From NCBI RefSeq assembly GCF_949282365.1, contig NZ_CASDOY010000026.1, positions 1 through 25,347 on the forward strand: a stretch of 25,347 nt of DNA, written 5' to 3'. The stretch's first letter is position 1; each line of letters begins with the position of its first letter. Source of the DNA: an uncultured Desulfovibrio sp. (GTDB lineage Bacteria; Desulfobacterota; Desulfovibrionia; Desulfovibrionales; Desulfovibrionaceae). Of the stretch, positions 1-7,235 are shown piece by piece. Under the pieces are notes generated by a model. The model worked only from the letters and a program-made list of their open reading frames with translations, did no database searches and was not told the origin of the DNA. The position numbers and the translations under genes were made by a program.

Positions 1-987
1 GGGGGCCGCGTCCTGCGCCGCGGGCAGGGGCGCGATGACGGGCAGGAGCAGGAAGTCGGCGAAGGCCCGGCAGGCCACCGACTGGCGGGAGAGGGCCGCC
101 AGCAGGCCCGCGGGGGCCGCCGTACGGCTCTCCTCGGGGCCGAAGGGGCGGCCCAGGGCATCCAGGCCCTGGATGCGGACCACCAGATGCTTCTGCCTGT
201 CGGCCGGGGGCAGCAGGGGAGCGAGCTCCGCCTGCCAGGCCGGGGCGTCGGCCGGGGCCTCGGGCAGCTTTTCCAGATAGAGCGCCCGCCAGAACAGGGG
301 GGCGAAGGCGTCGGGCAGCACCACCAGCTGGCGGATGTCCCGGCCCTGGGCGCTCAGGGCGGCCTGCATCTGCTGGCTGTGCCAGGTCTGGCAGCCCAGG
401 GCCAGCGCCGGATAGAGCAGGACGCTCCAGCACAGGGCCAGGCGCACGCCGGTCTTGCCGTCGCTGACGGGCAGGGAGGCCGTGTTCTGGAAGGGGAAGG
501 GGATGACGTCCTGGGCCCGGCGCCGCTGCCGTTCTCGGCGCAGGCCGTGCCAGATGCCCCAGAGCAGGGGCAGGGTCATGCACAGGTCGATGATGTAGAC
601 GGCGTTGAGGCGCAGGCGCTCCCCGGAGAAGGGCAGCCAGACCAGGGTGCCGTAGGTGGTGAGGGCATCCAGCCAGATGTGCAGCAGCACCAGGAGCATC
701 ATGAAGGCCCAGACACCGCCGAAGCTCCATGCGTCGCGGGTCTCGAAGCGCCAGAGGGGGCGGCCGATCAGGGCCAGCAGCAGGCCCATGAGCGGGGCCG
801 CCGCCAGAGAGTGGCTGATGCCGCGATGCAGCAGCAGGGTCTGGAGCGGGCCGCTGGCGGCCAGGATGTCGAGGTCGGGCGCGGCGGCGGCAAAGGCCGC
901 CAGGGGCAGGGCCCAGCGGGTGGCGGGGCGTCCGGGCATGGCCAGCATGGCCAGCGCGCCGCTGGCGGCGTGGGTGACGGGATCCAT
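1..987 (-). CDS. YdjM/YbcI-type membrane-bound metal-dependent hydrolase, 3' end cut by window
   Basis: The frame is open from an ATG at 987 to base 1 (329 codons, no stop), so the C-terminus lies outside the window. The protein begins MDPVTHAASG and carries APDLDIL near residue 37, HRGISHSL near 55 and HIWLDALTTYG near 105. These spaced His/Asp motifs are typical of the YdjM/YbcI (DUF457) inner-membrane family, annotated as metal-dependent hydrolases with no well-defined substrate. About five hydrophobic segments in the first 220 residues precede a more polar, probably extracytoplasmic C-terminal part. A GAGGAAC ribosome-binding site lies 4-5 bases before the ATG. The start is 10 bases beyond the stop of the lipoprotein gene on the same strand, so the two are probably co-transcribed. 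The family call is fairly secure; the catalytic role is not. Confidence 0.8.
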   Translation of the reverse strand, partial: MDPVTHAASGALAMLAMPGRPATRWALPLAAFAAAAPDLDILAASGPLQTLLLHRGISHSLAAAPLMGLLLALIGRPLWRFETRDAWSFGGVWAFMMLLVLLHIWLDALTTYGTLVWLPFSGERLRLNAVYIIDLCMTLPLLWGIWHGLRRERQRRRAQDVIPFPFQNTASLPVSDGKTGVRLALCWSVLLYPALALGCQTWHSQQMQAALSAQGRDIRQLVVLPDAFAPLFWRALYLEKLPEAPADAPAWQAELAPLLPPADRQKHLVVRIQGLDALGRPFGPEESRTAAPAGLLAALSRQSVACRAFADFLLLPVIAPLPAAQDAAP

Positions 988-996
988 GGCGTTCCT

Positions 997-1320
997 CTAT
1001 TGACGGAAGGGGCTGCGCTGCCGGGGCACGGCCCGGTAGGCGGGGTCTTCGGGCGAGATGTCCCGGCCCATGTGGTGCAGGTACATGTTGTACTGGCTGC
1101 GCTGCATGGACTCCATGATGTGCGGCTGGTTGATATAGTACAGCATGGCCTGGGTGCTGTTGCCTCCGGTCAAAGGCTGGCGCATACTGTCGGCACCGCT
1201 GACGCCGGACGCAACGGTGTCGGGCTCCGAAGTGCCGGTGCCGATATCCTTGGGGCCGCAGGCCGCCAGCAGGAGCGTCAGGACGCAGATGACGAGCGGG
1301 ATCAGGGGCGAATGTCTCAT
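997..1320 (-). CDS. Small predicted lipoprotein, unknown function
   Basis: This 107-residue protein starts MRHSPLIPLV. It has a hydrophobic signal segment ending in a lipobox, Leu-Ala-Ala-Cys with Cys21, followed by Gly22. That predicts signal peptidase II processing and, with no Asp at +2, outer-membrane sorting by the usual rule. The mature part is polar, with a Ser/Thr/Gly-rich stretch and then a Tyr/Gln/Met-rich region (residues 57-85); no domain is recognised. The frame is open upstream to 1482, but the ATG at 1320 is chosen because TGAGGTGG lies just before it and the signal peptide begins there. It runs into the downstream membrane protein gene. A divergent gene begins at 1436, so the intervening 115 bases should hold promoters for both directions. 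Confidence 0.75.
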   Translation of the reverse strand: MRHSPLIPLVICVLTLLLAACGPKDIGTGTSEPDTVASGVSGADSMRQPLTGGNSTQAMLYYINQPHIMESMQRSQYNMYLHHMGRDISPEDPAYRAVPRQRSPFRQ

Positions 1321-1435
1321 GTTCCACCTCAGGGCGACTATACGGACTGGCGGCCCGCCTGGCAACCGGGCCGGGGGCTGGCTTTTGCGGGAAAAAAAGG
1401 TATCTTCGATCCTAAGAACAGTATTGGTAATCGAT

Positions 1436-2176
1436 ATGCGGCAAGTCCTTCCTCTCCTCATCTGCCTTTGTGCCTGTCTCATGCCGCTGCATGCAGCGGC
1501 AGGGGAAGCGCTGCGCGTGGGCCTGAGCGACGATTATCCGCCCCTGTCCTACACGGATGCGCAGGGACGGCGCGCGGGCTTCGAATACGAGCTGGCCCAG
1601 GCGCTCTGCCGGCGGCTGGGCCGGTCCTGCAGCTGGACCTTCGCCCCGCAGGAGCAGCTGCTGCGGGGCCTGAAGGACGGCAGGCTGGACATGATCTTCG
1701 CCCAGCGCCTGGAGCCGGAACAGGCCGGTCTGCTCTACAGCAGGCCGTATTATCATTCGCGCGCCATGTGCGTCGGCCGTCCCGGAGGGCGGGGACCGGG
1801 GGACGCGGGGGCGCGCGTCGGCGTCTACCGGGGCTCCGCGCTGGAGCAGTACGCGGCGGCGGCCTGGCCGGGAGCCGTCATCGTCAGCGGCAGCGTGGGC
1901 GAGATGATCGCGAAGCTGCAGCGGGGCGAGATCGACGTGCTGTTCATCAATGATATCGCGGGCTATGCCTTTTTGCTGCGCCCGGAAGGGCAGGAGTTCG
2001 ACCGTCTGGAGGAGGTCCCCACGTTCACCGTGCAGCGGACCGGCGGGAGCCGCGTGGCGGTCGGCGAGGGGCGCGAAAGACTGCTGAAGGCGGTCGACCG
2101 CGAACTGAAGCGGCTGCTCTACAGCGGAGAGCTGCACAACCTCAGCCGCATCTATTTCCACTACATCATCTATTAG
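1436..2176 (+). CDS. Periplasmic solute-binding protein, family 3 (SBP_bac_3), orphan
   Basis: This 246-residue protein has an N-terminal signal peptide (residues 1-23, cleavage likely near LHAAAG). A bacterial extracellular solute-binding domain of the amino-acid/polar-compound type follows: LRVGLSDDYPPLSYTDAQG at the start, GFEYELAQALCRRLG next, then the hinge region with LKDGRLDMIFA, and GEIDVLFINDIAGY later. The length is normal for a single-domain binding protein. The ATG at 1436 is chosen because the signal peptide starts there; its ribosome-binding site is weak, and the frame is open further upstream. No permease or ATPase gene is nearby. The next gene, 73 bases on, is a membrane diguanylate cyclase, so a sensory role rather than transport is inferred. 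The ligand cannot be read from the sequence. Confidence 0.8.
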   Translation: MRQVLPLLICLCACLMPLHAAAGEALRVGLSDDYPPLSYTDAQGRRAGFEYELAQALCRRLGRSCSWTFAPQEQLLRGLKDGRLDMIFAQRLEPEQAGLLYSRPYYHSRAMCVGRPGGRGPGDAGARVGVYRGSALEQYAAAAWPGAVIVSGSVGEMIAKLQRGEIDVLFINDIAGYAFLLRPEGQEFDRLEEVPTFTVQRTGGSRVAVGEGRERLLKAVDRELKRLLYSGELHNLSRIYFHYIIY

Positions 2177-2204
2177 CGGGCGCGGCGCCGGACGGCGCTG
2201 CCCG
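2177..2204 (+). promoter_or_regulatory. Intercistronic hairpin after the solute-binding protein gene
   Basis: CGGGC (2177-2181) pairs with GCCCG (2200-2204), and an inner GGCGCC/GGCGCT pairing closes on a GGAC-type loop. The hairpin starts directly after the stop codon and has no T-tract. It therefore looks like an mRNA-stabilising or partial read-through structure rather than a full terminator. It would allow different amounts of binding protein and cyclase from one transcript. Confidence 0.35.
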
Positions 2205-2249
2205 TTGCCGGTCCGTGCCCCGGCAGGGGACGTGTCCCGAGAGGTGGCT

Positions 2250-3905
2250 ATGCTTGGTGGTTTTTCACGGACGAATCTGCCTGTCCAGCGCTATCTGGCC
2301 CTGCTGGTGCTGCCCTGGGGCGCGATGCTGCTGCTGGCCGTGGCCGTGCTCTGGCCCTATCTGGCCTGGTTCCAGGACACGGTGGAGTCCCTGCAGGACG
2401 AGCAGCTGCCCGGCGTCCTGGAGGCCCAGCGCACCCGGACCAACCTGAACGTGCTGCGCAAGCAGCTGGCCATCATCTATCTGGCCGAGGCCCCGGCGGA
2501 GCGGCGTCGGGCCCGGCTGCAGGCCCAGGCCCTGCTGGCGGGCATGGGGCACGACCCTTCCCCCGCGGCTTCCGCGGCCGTGGCCATGGAGCCGCGCGTC
2601 CGGCAACTGTATGATGCCTGCATGGCCGCGGACAGGGCCCTCTCGCGCCTGCACAGGGGCGAGATGGAGCTGTTGCTGGCCGTGAGCAGGCTGGAGCAGC
2701 TCTCGGGGCGGCAGCTGGCCGGGGCGGTGATCTTTTCCCACACCGGCAAGGACGGCATGCGCCACGGCCGCAAGGCCTTTGAGGAGATGCGGCGCCTGCT
2801 GGCGCCGGTGGCGGCCCTGTGCGACAGCGCGGCGGACGACGAGAGCGCCGGGGCCTGCGAGGCCTACGGGCAGCGCTGGGGCGCCCTGTCCGTCGCCTGG
2901 GAGGCGCGGCTCGCCGCCAACGAGCGGGCGTACGTCCTGTGGCAGGAGCTGGAGAACGAGCTGCTGCGCCTGATCAACGTCATTTCCTCACGCGAGCTGC
3001 AGCGATCCCTGGAAGAAGCCGAGAGCCTGTCCGATGCCACGGACTACATCGTCTGGAGCGTCTTCGTCTTCACCCTGGGCCTGCTGGCCTTCCTGCTGGT
3101 CCTGGTCCTGCTCTTGCGGCGCGACCTGCTGCGGCCGCTCGTCGGCATCGCCGGCAACCTGTCCCGCCTGCGCGACGGCCAGCAGCCGGAGCCCATCGCG
3201 CCCGTGCGCATCGCCGAGTTGCAGGAGGTCGCGGACATCGTGCCCGACCTCGGCGGCTATCTGGGCTCCCTCAAGGAGCACAGCAGCCGCCTGGAAAAAG
3301 AAAAGGCCGCCTATTCCCGCATGAGCCTCATGGACAGCCTGACCGCCATCCCCAACCGGCGCGCCTTCGACCTGCGCCTGGCGGACCTGGCGGACAGACG
3401 GCGGCCCGTCGGCCTCATCATGCTGGATGTGGACATGTTCAAGGTCTACAACGATACACTGGGCCATCAGGAGGGCGATGCCTGCCTGCGCCGTGTGGCC
3501 CAGACCATGCGCGACTGCCTGCGCGGCGGCGAGAAGGAGATCTTCCGTTACGGCGGCGAGGAGTTCGGCGTGGTGCTGGAAGACGTGCCCCGGGAGGCCG
3601 CGCTGCAGGTGGCCGAGCGTCTGCGCCGGGCTGTGGAGCGGCTGGCCCTGCCCCATCCCGGCAATCCGCAGACGGGCCTTGTGACCATCAGCCTGGGCGT
3701 GGCCGCGGTGACGGAGCTGACGGAGGACAATCTGGCCTGCCTGCTGGACGCGGCCGACCATGCCCTGTACGCGGCCAAAAAGAACGGGCGCAACCGGGTG
3801 GCCGACGCCGCGGAGGGCGTCTGCTCCGGCGGGGAAGACGAGCCCGCCCCGGCCGGAGCGGGGACGGAAAAGTCAGCTTGCCTTGCGCACGACGACAGGC
3901 TATAG
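2250..3905 (+). CDS. Membrane diguanylate cyclase (TM, periplasmic region, TM, HAMP-like, GGDEF)
   Basis: This 551-residue protein has TM1 at about residues 15-40, a helix-rich periplasmic region to about 265, TM2 at about 267-290, a HAMP-like linker to about 345 and a GGDEF domain at about 360-525. The domain opens with SLMDSLTAIPNRRAF, has the metal-binding LDVDMFKVYND, and the active-site loop is GGEEF (435-439), a functional variant. It should make cyclic di-GMP from two GTP. The usual RxxD inhibitory site upstream of the loop is absent: Gly and Lys occupy the Arg and Asp positions. The ATG at 2250 is preferred over one at 2205 because GAGAGGTGG lies just before it. A low-complexity tail of about 28 residues follows the domain. 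Together with the upstream binding protein it probably forms a ligand-sensing module. psd follows 31 bases downstream. Confidence 0.88.
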   Translation: MLGGFSRTNLPVQRYLALLVLPWGAMLLLAVAVLWPYLAWFQDTVESLQDEQLPGVLEAQRTRTNLNVLRKQLAIIYLAEAPAERRRARLQAQALLAGMGHDPSPAASAAVAMEPRVRQLYDACMAADRALSRLHRGEMELLLAVSRLEQLSGRQLAGAVIFSHTGKDGMRHGRKAFEEMRRLLAPVAALCDSAADDESAGACEAYGQRWGALSVAWEARLAANERAYVLWQELENELLRLINVISSRELQRSLEEAESLSDATDYIVWSVFVFTLGLLAFLLVLVLLLRRDLLRPLVGIAGNLSRLRDGQQPEPIAPVRIAELQEVADIVPDLGGYLGSLKEHSSRLEKEKAAYSRMSLMDSLTAIPNRRAFDLRLADLADRRRPVGLIMLDVDMFKVYNDTLGHQEGDACLRRVAQTMRDCLRGGEKEIFRYGGEEFGVVLEDVPREAALQVAERLRRAVERLALPHPGNPQTGLVTISLGVAAVTELTEDNLACLLDAADHALYAAKKNGRNRVADAAEGVCSGGEDEPAPAGAGTEKSACLAHDDRL

Positions 3906-3936
3906 CTCTGTTTTCCATTCCATCAGGAGAAACTGC

Positions 3937-4590
3937 ATGCGCCCTGCTTCCTGCGGCATCACCCCCGAAGGCTGGCCCTGTATCGGCATCACCGCCGTGA
4001 CGGCCCTCGTGTTCGCCTGCCTCCACTGGCCGGTACCGGCCATCCTGGCCCTGGCCCTGTGCTGGTTCGCCGTCCACTTCTTCCGTGATCCCGAGCGGGT
4101 GGTGCCCGGCGCCCCCGGTCTGGCCGTGAGCCCGGCCGACGGCCGCGTCATCCGCATCGAGCGCAAGCCCGACCCCCTGACCGGCGACGAGCGCACCTGC
4201 ATCAGCATCTTCATGAACGTCTTCAGCGTGCATGTGAACCGTTCGCCCGTGACCGGCGTGGTGGAACGCATCCGCTACTGGCCGGGCAAATTCGTCAACG
4301 CCGCCTATGACAAGGCCGCCACCGGCAACGAACGCTGCGGCTACCTGCTGCGCGGGGAGGACGGCGCGGCCTGGACCATGGTGCAGATCGCCGGGCTCAT
4401 CGCCCGCCGCATCGTCTGCCGCGTGACGGAAGGCGACACCCTGGAGCGCGGTCAGCGTTACGGCATGATCCGCTTCGGCTCGCGTGTTGACCTTTACCTG
4501 CCCGAAGGCTATGTTCCCTCTGTCACGATCGGCGAGCAGGTCTTCGCAGGCCAGAGCACGCTTGCCGCCAGAACCGAATCCGACGCCTAG
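3937..4590 (+). CDS. psd: Phosphatidylserine decarboxylase proenzyme, short type
   Basis: This 217-residue protein converts phosphatidylserine to phosphatidylethanolamine at the inner membrane. An N-terminal hydrophobic hairpin (about 14-48) is followed by the FFRDPER motif (48-54), SPADGR (65-70) and FMNVFSVHVNRSP (92-104). The self-cleavage site is Gly181-Ser182 in the motif RFGSRVDLYLP, where Ser becomes the pyruvoyl group of the alpha chain. The length and GS site fit the short form of the family rather than the roughly 300-residue E. coli type. The ATG at 3937 has an AGGAGA site seven bases upstream. pssA follows 13 bases after the stop, so the substrate-producing enzyme is encoded next door in the same transcript. 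Confidence 0.93.
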   Translation: MRPASCGITPEGWPCIGITAVTALVFACLHWPVPAILALALCWFAVHFFRDPERVVPGAPGLAVSPADGRVIRIERKPDPLTGDERTCISIFMNVFSVHVNRSPVTGVVERIRYWPGKFVNAAYDKAATGNERCGYLLRGEDGAAWTMVQIAGLIARRIVCRVTEGDTLERGQRYGMIRFGSRVDLYLPEGYVPSVTIGEQVFAGQSTLAARTESDA

Positions 4591-4603
4591 CGTCGCGTGG
4601 AGC

Positions 4604-5395
4604 ATGGTTGTGGACACCCAGCCGCAAGAAAAGAAACTGCCCGTACACAAGAGCATCTACCTTCTGCCCAACCTCATCACTTCGTTGAGCATGTTCATGG
4701 GCTTTCTGTCCATGGTCTGGGCCGTGCAGTCCCGCTTTGAGGAAGCCGGTCTGGCCATCGTGCTGTCCGCGCTGCTGGACGGCATGGACGGCAAGGTGGC
4801 CCGCCTGACCCATACGGCCAGCGAATTCGGTGTCCAGTACGACTCCCTGGCCGACCTCATCGCCTTCGGCCTCGCGCCGGCCTTCCTGCTCTGGCAGTGG
4901 CAGCTGGAGAGCCTGGGCCGTTTCGGCGTGGTGGCGGCCTTCCTTTTCGCCGCCTGCGGCGCCTTGCGCCTGGCCCGCTTCAACATCAGCACGGCCGTGA
5001 CCGGCAAACGCTTCTTCATCGGCCTGCCCATCCCCGCCGCGGGCTGCACGGTGGTGGCCTTCCTGTATTTCGCCGGCATCCTGCCGGATGTCTTCCGCCC
5101 CGCGCTGCCGTATTTCAGCGTCATCATCGCGCTGGGCCTGGGCGGGCTCATGGTCAGCCGCGTGCGCTATTTCTCCTTCAAGGAGTATGACTTTTTGCGC
5201 GCCCATCCGGTGCGTTACCTGCTGGCCGTGATGGTCATCTTCGGCCTGGTCTACGCCCAGCCGCGCCTGTTCGGCTTCCTGCTCTGCGCCGTTTACATCG
5301 GCGGGGGCCTGTACTATTCCTTCGTCATTCTTCCCCGTCGTGACCGTCAGCTACTACGCGCCCTGAACCTGCAGGACGAGGAGAAAGCTGCGTAA
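4604..5395 (+). CDS. pssA: CDP-diacylglycerol-serine O-phosphatidyltransferase
   Basis: This 263-residue integral membrane protein makes phosphatidylserine from CDP-diacylglycerol and serine. The CDP-alcohol phosphatidyltransferase signature is complete: D59-x2-D62-G63-x2-A66-R67-x8-G76-x3-D80-x3-D84. These residues hold the catalytic metals and the CDP group. About seven hydrophobic segments follow. The LPNLITSLSMFMGF start and GLPIPAAG region are typical of the pssA branch rather than pgsA. The ATG at 4604 has a GTGGAG site. The gene sits directly after psd, giving a two-gene phosphatidylethanolamine unit. The next gene, leuA, is 122 bases away across a structured leader. Confidence 0.93.
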   Translation: MVVDTQPQEKKLPVHKSIYLLPNLITSLSMFMGFLSMVWAVQSRFEEAGLAIVLSALLDGMDGKVARLTHTASEFGVQYDSLADLIAFGLAPAFLLWQWQLESLGRFGVVAAFLFAACGALRLARFNISTAVTGKRFFIGLPIPAAGCTVVAFLYFAGILPDVFRPALPYFSVIIALGLGGLMVSRVRYFSFKEYDFLRAHPVRYLLAVMVIFGLVYAQPRLFGFLLCAVYIGGGLYYSFVILPRRDRQLLRALNLQDEEKAA

Positions 5396-5403
5396 CGGTT
5401 TGT

Positions 5404-5509
5404 CGCCCCGCGGGGGCGGATCGAGGACCTTCTGATCGCCGCCGGCAGGGCGGCCGTTATGCAGTGGCATAACAAACAAGCACCCTTCGCGGGTGTCCGA
5501 TCAGAGGAG
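5404..5509 (+). promoter_or_regulatory. Candidate structured RNA leader of leuA with ribosome-site-proximal closing stem
   Basis: The 122-base gap before leuA contains several perfect inverted repeats. Hairpin A is CGCCCC/GGGGCG (5404-5409, 5413-5418). An outer 8-bp stem, TCTGATCG (5431-5438) with CGATCAGA (5498-5505), encloses three hairpins: CCGCC/GGCGG (5439-5443, 5449-5453), GTTATGC/GCATAAC (5456-5462, 5467-5473) and CACCC/GGGTG (5481-5485, 5491-5495). The right arm of the outer stem runs into the Shine-Dalgarno AGAGGAG (5503-5509). After one bulged T (5430), CC at 5428-5429 could also pair GG at 5506-5507. The arrangement suggests translational control of leuA by a four-way-junction-like RNA. 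No known riboswitch consensus or leucine-rich leader peptide was seen. Function and ligand are inference. Confidence 0.5.
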
Positions 5510-5517
5510 ACAGATCC

Positions 5518-7065
5518 ATGTCCAACCGCGTGTTCTTTTTCGACACCACCCTGCGTGACGGCGAACAGTCGCCGGGCGCGACCATGAACCTTCAGGAAAA
5601 ACTCCGTATTGCCTACCAGCTGGAAGTGCTGGGCGTGGACATTATGGAAGCCGGTTTCCCCGCCTCCAGCCAGGGGGATTTTGAATCCGTACAGCGCATC
5701 GCCCGCCAGGCCAAGACCATCCAGGTGGCCGGCCTGTGCCGCTGCATGGACAGCGACATCGACCGCTGCTGGGAAGCCGTGAAGGACGCCAAGAACCCCC
5801 GTATCCACACCTTCCTGTCCACGTCGCCCCTGCACATGAAGTACAAGCTGCGCAAGGAACCCGACGTGGTCCTGCAGATGATCGACGCCGGGGTGCGCCG
5901 CTGCGCCTCCTATACCGACAACGTGGAATTCTCCGCCGAGGACGCCTCCCGCTCCGACCGCGACTTCCTCTGCCGCGTGGTGGAGACCGCCATCAAGGCC
6001 GGCGCCACCACCATCAACCTGCCTGATACCGTGGGCTACGCCCAGCCGCAGGAATTCGCCGACCTCATCCGCTACGTCATCGAGAACACCCCCGACAGCG
6101 ACAAGGCCATTTTCAGCGTCCATTGCCACAATGACCTGGGCCTGGCCGTGGCCAACACCCTGGCCGCCCTCAAGGTGGGCGCCCGCCAGGCCGAAGTGAC
6201 CATCAGCGGCATCGGCGAGCGCGCCGGCAACGCCGCCCTCGAGGAACTGGCCATGGCCCTGCGCGTGCGCAAGGACTACTACGGCCTGGAACACGGCATC
6301 ATCACCGAGCAGCTCTATCCTTCCTGCCGCCTGCTCTCCATGACCATCGGTCAGCCCATCCCCAACAACAAGGCCATCGTGGGCGCCAACGCCTTCGCCC
6401 ACGAATCCGGCATCCATCAGGACGGCATGCTCAAGAACCGCGAGACCTACGAGATCATGACCCCGCAGTCCGTGGGCCGCAACGAGAGCAACCTGGTCAT
6501 CGGCAAGCATTCCGGCCGCAATGCCGTGCGCAACAAGTTCGAGAGCCTGGGCTACAGCCTGGATGACGAACAGCTGCAGATCGTCTTCAATGCCGTCAAG
6601 GCCCTGGCCGACCGCAAGAAGACCCTGCATGACGACGACCTCATGGCCCTGGTGCAGGAAGAGGTCTACCGCATGCCCGACCTCTACCGTCTGCGCCATG
6701 TGAGCGTGCAGAGCTCCGACGCCGGCGGCGTGCCGCCCACGGCAGCCGTGCTCATGGACGTGGACGGCATGGAAAAGAGCGGCGCGGGCTTCGGCGTGGG
6801 CCCGGTGGACGCCATCTTCAATGTCATCAACGACATGCTGGGCCGCGAGCCCCAGCTGGAACAGTATGCGGTCAATGCCGTCACCGGCGGCACCGACGCC
6901 CTGGGCGAAGTGACCGTGCGCCTGCGCGAAGGCGAGTTCTCGGCCGTGGGGCGCGGCGCGCATCCCGACATCCTGGTGGCCACGGCGCGCGCCTATGTCA
7001 ACGCCCTCAACCACCTGGCCAAGAAGGAGAAGGAAGGCGAGCGCCTGCACTGCCAGCACAGCTAG
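5518..7065 (+). CDS. leuA: 2-isopropylmalate synthase
   Basis: This 515-residue enzyme condenses acetyl-CoA with 2-oxoisovalerate, the first committed step of leucine synthesis. The N-terminal TIM barrel starts with FFFDTTLRDGEQSPGA (catalytic Arg13, metal ligand Asp14). The metal-binding HCHNDLG motif places His202 and His204, and GIGERAGNAALEE follows near residue 231. The C-terminal quarter (about 370-510) matches the LeuA dimer/allosteric domain used for leucine feedback, including ATAxAYVNALN near the end. The length is normal for the bacterial type. The ATG at 5518 has AGAGGAG eight bases upstream, at the edge of a predicted stem, so translation may be controlled as well as enzyme activity. 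leuC, leuD and leuB follow on the same strand. Confidence 0.96.
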   Translation: MSNRVFFFDTTLRDGEQSPGATMNLQEKLRIAYQLEVLGVDIMEAGFPASSQGDFESVQRIARQAKTIQVAGLCRCMDSDIDRCWEAVKDAKNPRIHTFLSTSPLHMKYKLRKEPDVVLQMIDAGVRRCASYTDNVEFSAEDASRSDRDFLCRVVETAIKAGATTINLPDTVGYAQPQEFADLIRYVIENTPDSDKAIFSVHCHNDLGLAVANTLAALKVGARQAEVTISGIGERAGNAALEELAMALRVRKDYYGLEHGIITEQLYPSCRLLSMTIGQPIPNNKAIVGANAFAHESGIHQDGMLKNRETYEIMTPQSVGRNESNLVIGKHSGRNAVRNKFESLGYSLDDEQLQIVFNAVKALADRKKTLHDDDLMALVQEEVYRMPDLYRLRHVSVQSSDAGGVPPTAAVLMDVDGMEKSGAGFGVGPVDAIFNVINDMLGREPQLEQYAVNAVTGGTDALGEVTVRLREGEFSAVGRGAHPDILVATARAYVNALNHLAKKEKEGERLHCQHS

Positions 7066-7235
7066 GATCCATCAGGGGGAGGGGGAGCGGCAGGCCTGTT
7101 TGGGGGGCCCTTCTCCCGGCCTCCCCGGATGCGCCTTATCAAAAAAGCCTTTTTCCGCTTTCCTGCGTGGGGCCCTGCCCCCAGCAATGCATTCACACGG
7201 GAGCGTCCCGCGCATCCCGGACAAGGAGAACCATC
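7066..7235 (+). other. leuA-leuC spacer with GC-rich hairpins
   Basis: This 170-base spacer interrupts otherwise tight leu genes. It starts with G-rich arms at 7076-7087 that can pair with the C-rich stretch 7113-7126, beginning GGGGAGG/CCTCCCC. An A6-GCC-T5 block lies at 7141-7154 and a small TGGGG/CCCCA-type hairpin near 7168-7182. The layout resembles the long terminator-like elements after leuD and after the exporter gene, but it is more degenerate. It may be an internal attenuator that lowers leuCD relative to leuA. The leuC ribosome site AAGGAG closes the spacer. Confidence 0.4.

Noticed and set aside
187..1953. 588-codon plus-strand frame over the YdjM-type gene and lipoprotein
   Set aside because: It is antisense to two genes with recognisable motifs and proper ribosome sites, and it changes character where it crosses into the binding-protein gene in another frame.
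5404..5517. T-box riboswitch or leucine leader peptide before leuA
   Set aside because: No T-box consensus, specifier loop or terminator/antiterminator pair with a T-tract was seen. The short frame from 5459 (MQWHNKQAPF...) has no leucine-codon run.
5347..7059. 570-codon minus-strand open frame across leuA
   Set aside because: It is antisense to leuA, of repetitive composition (Val/Gly/His/Ala), and has no motif or ribosome site.
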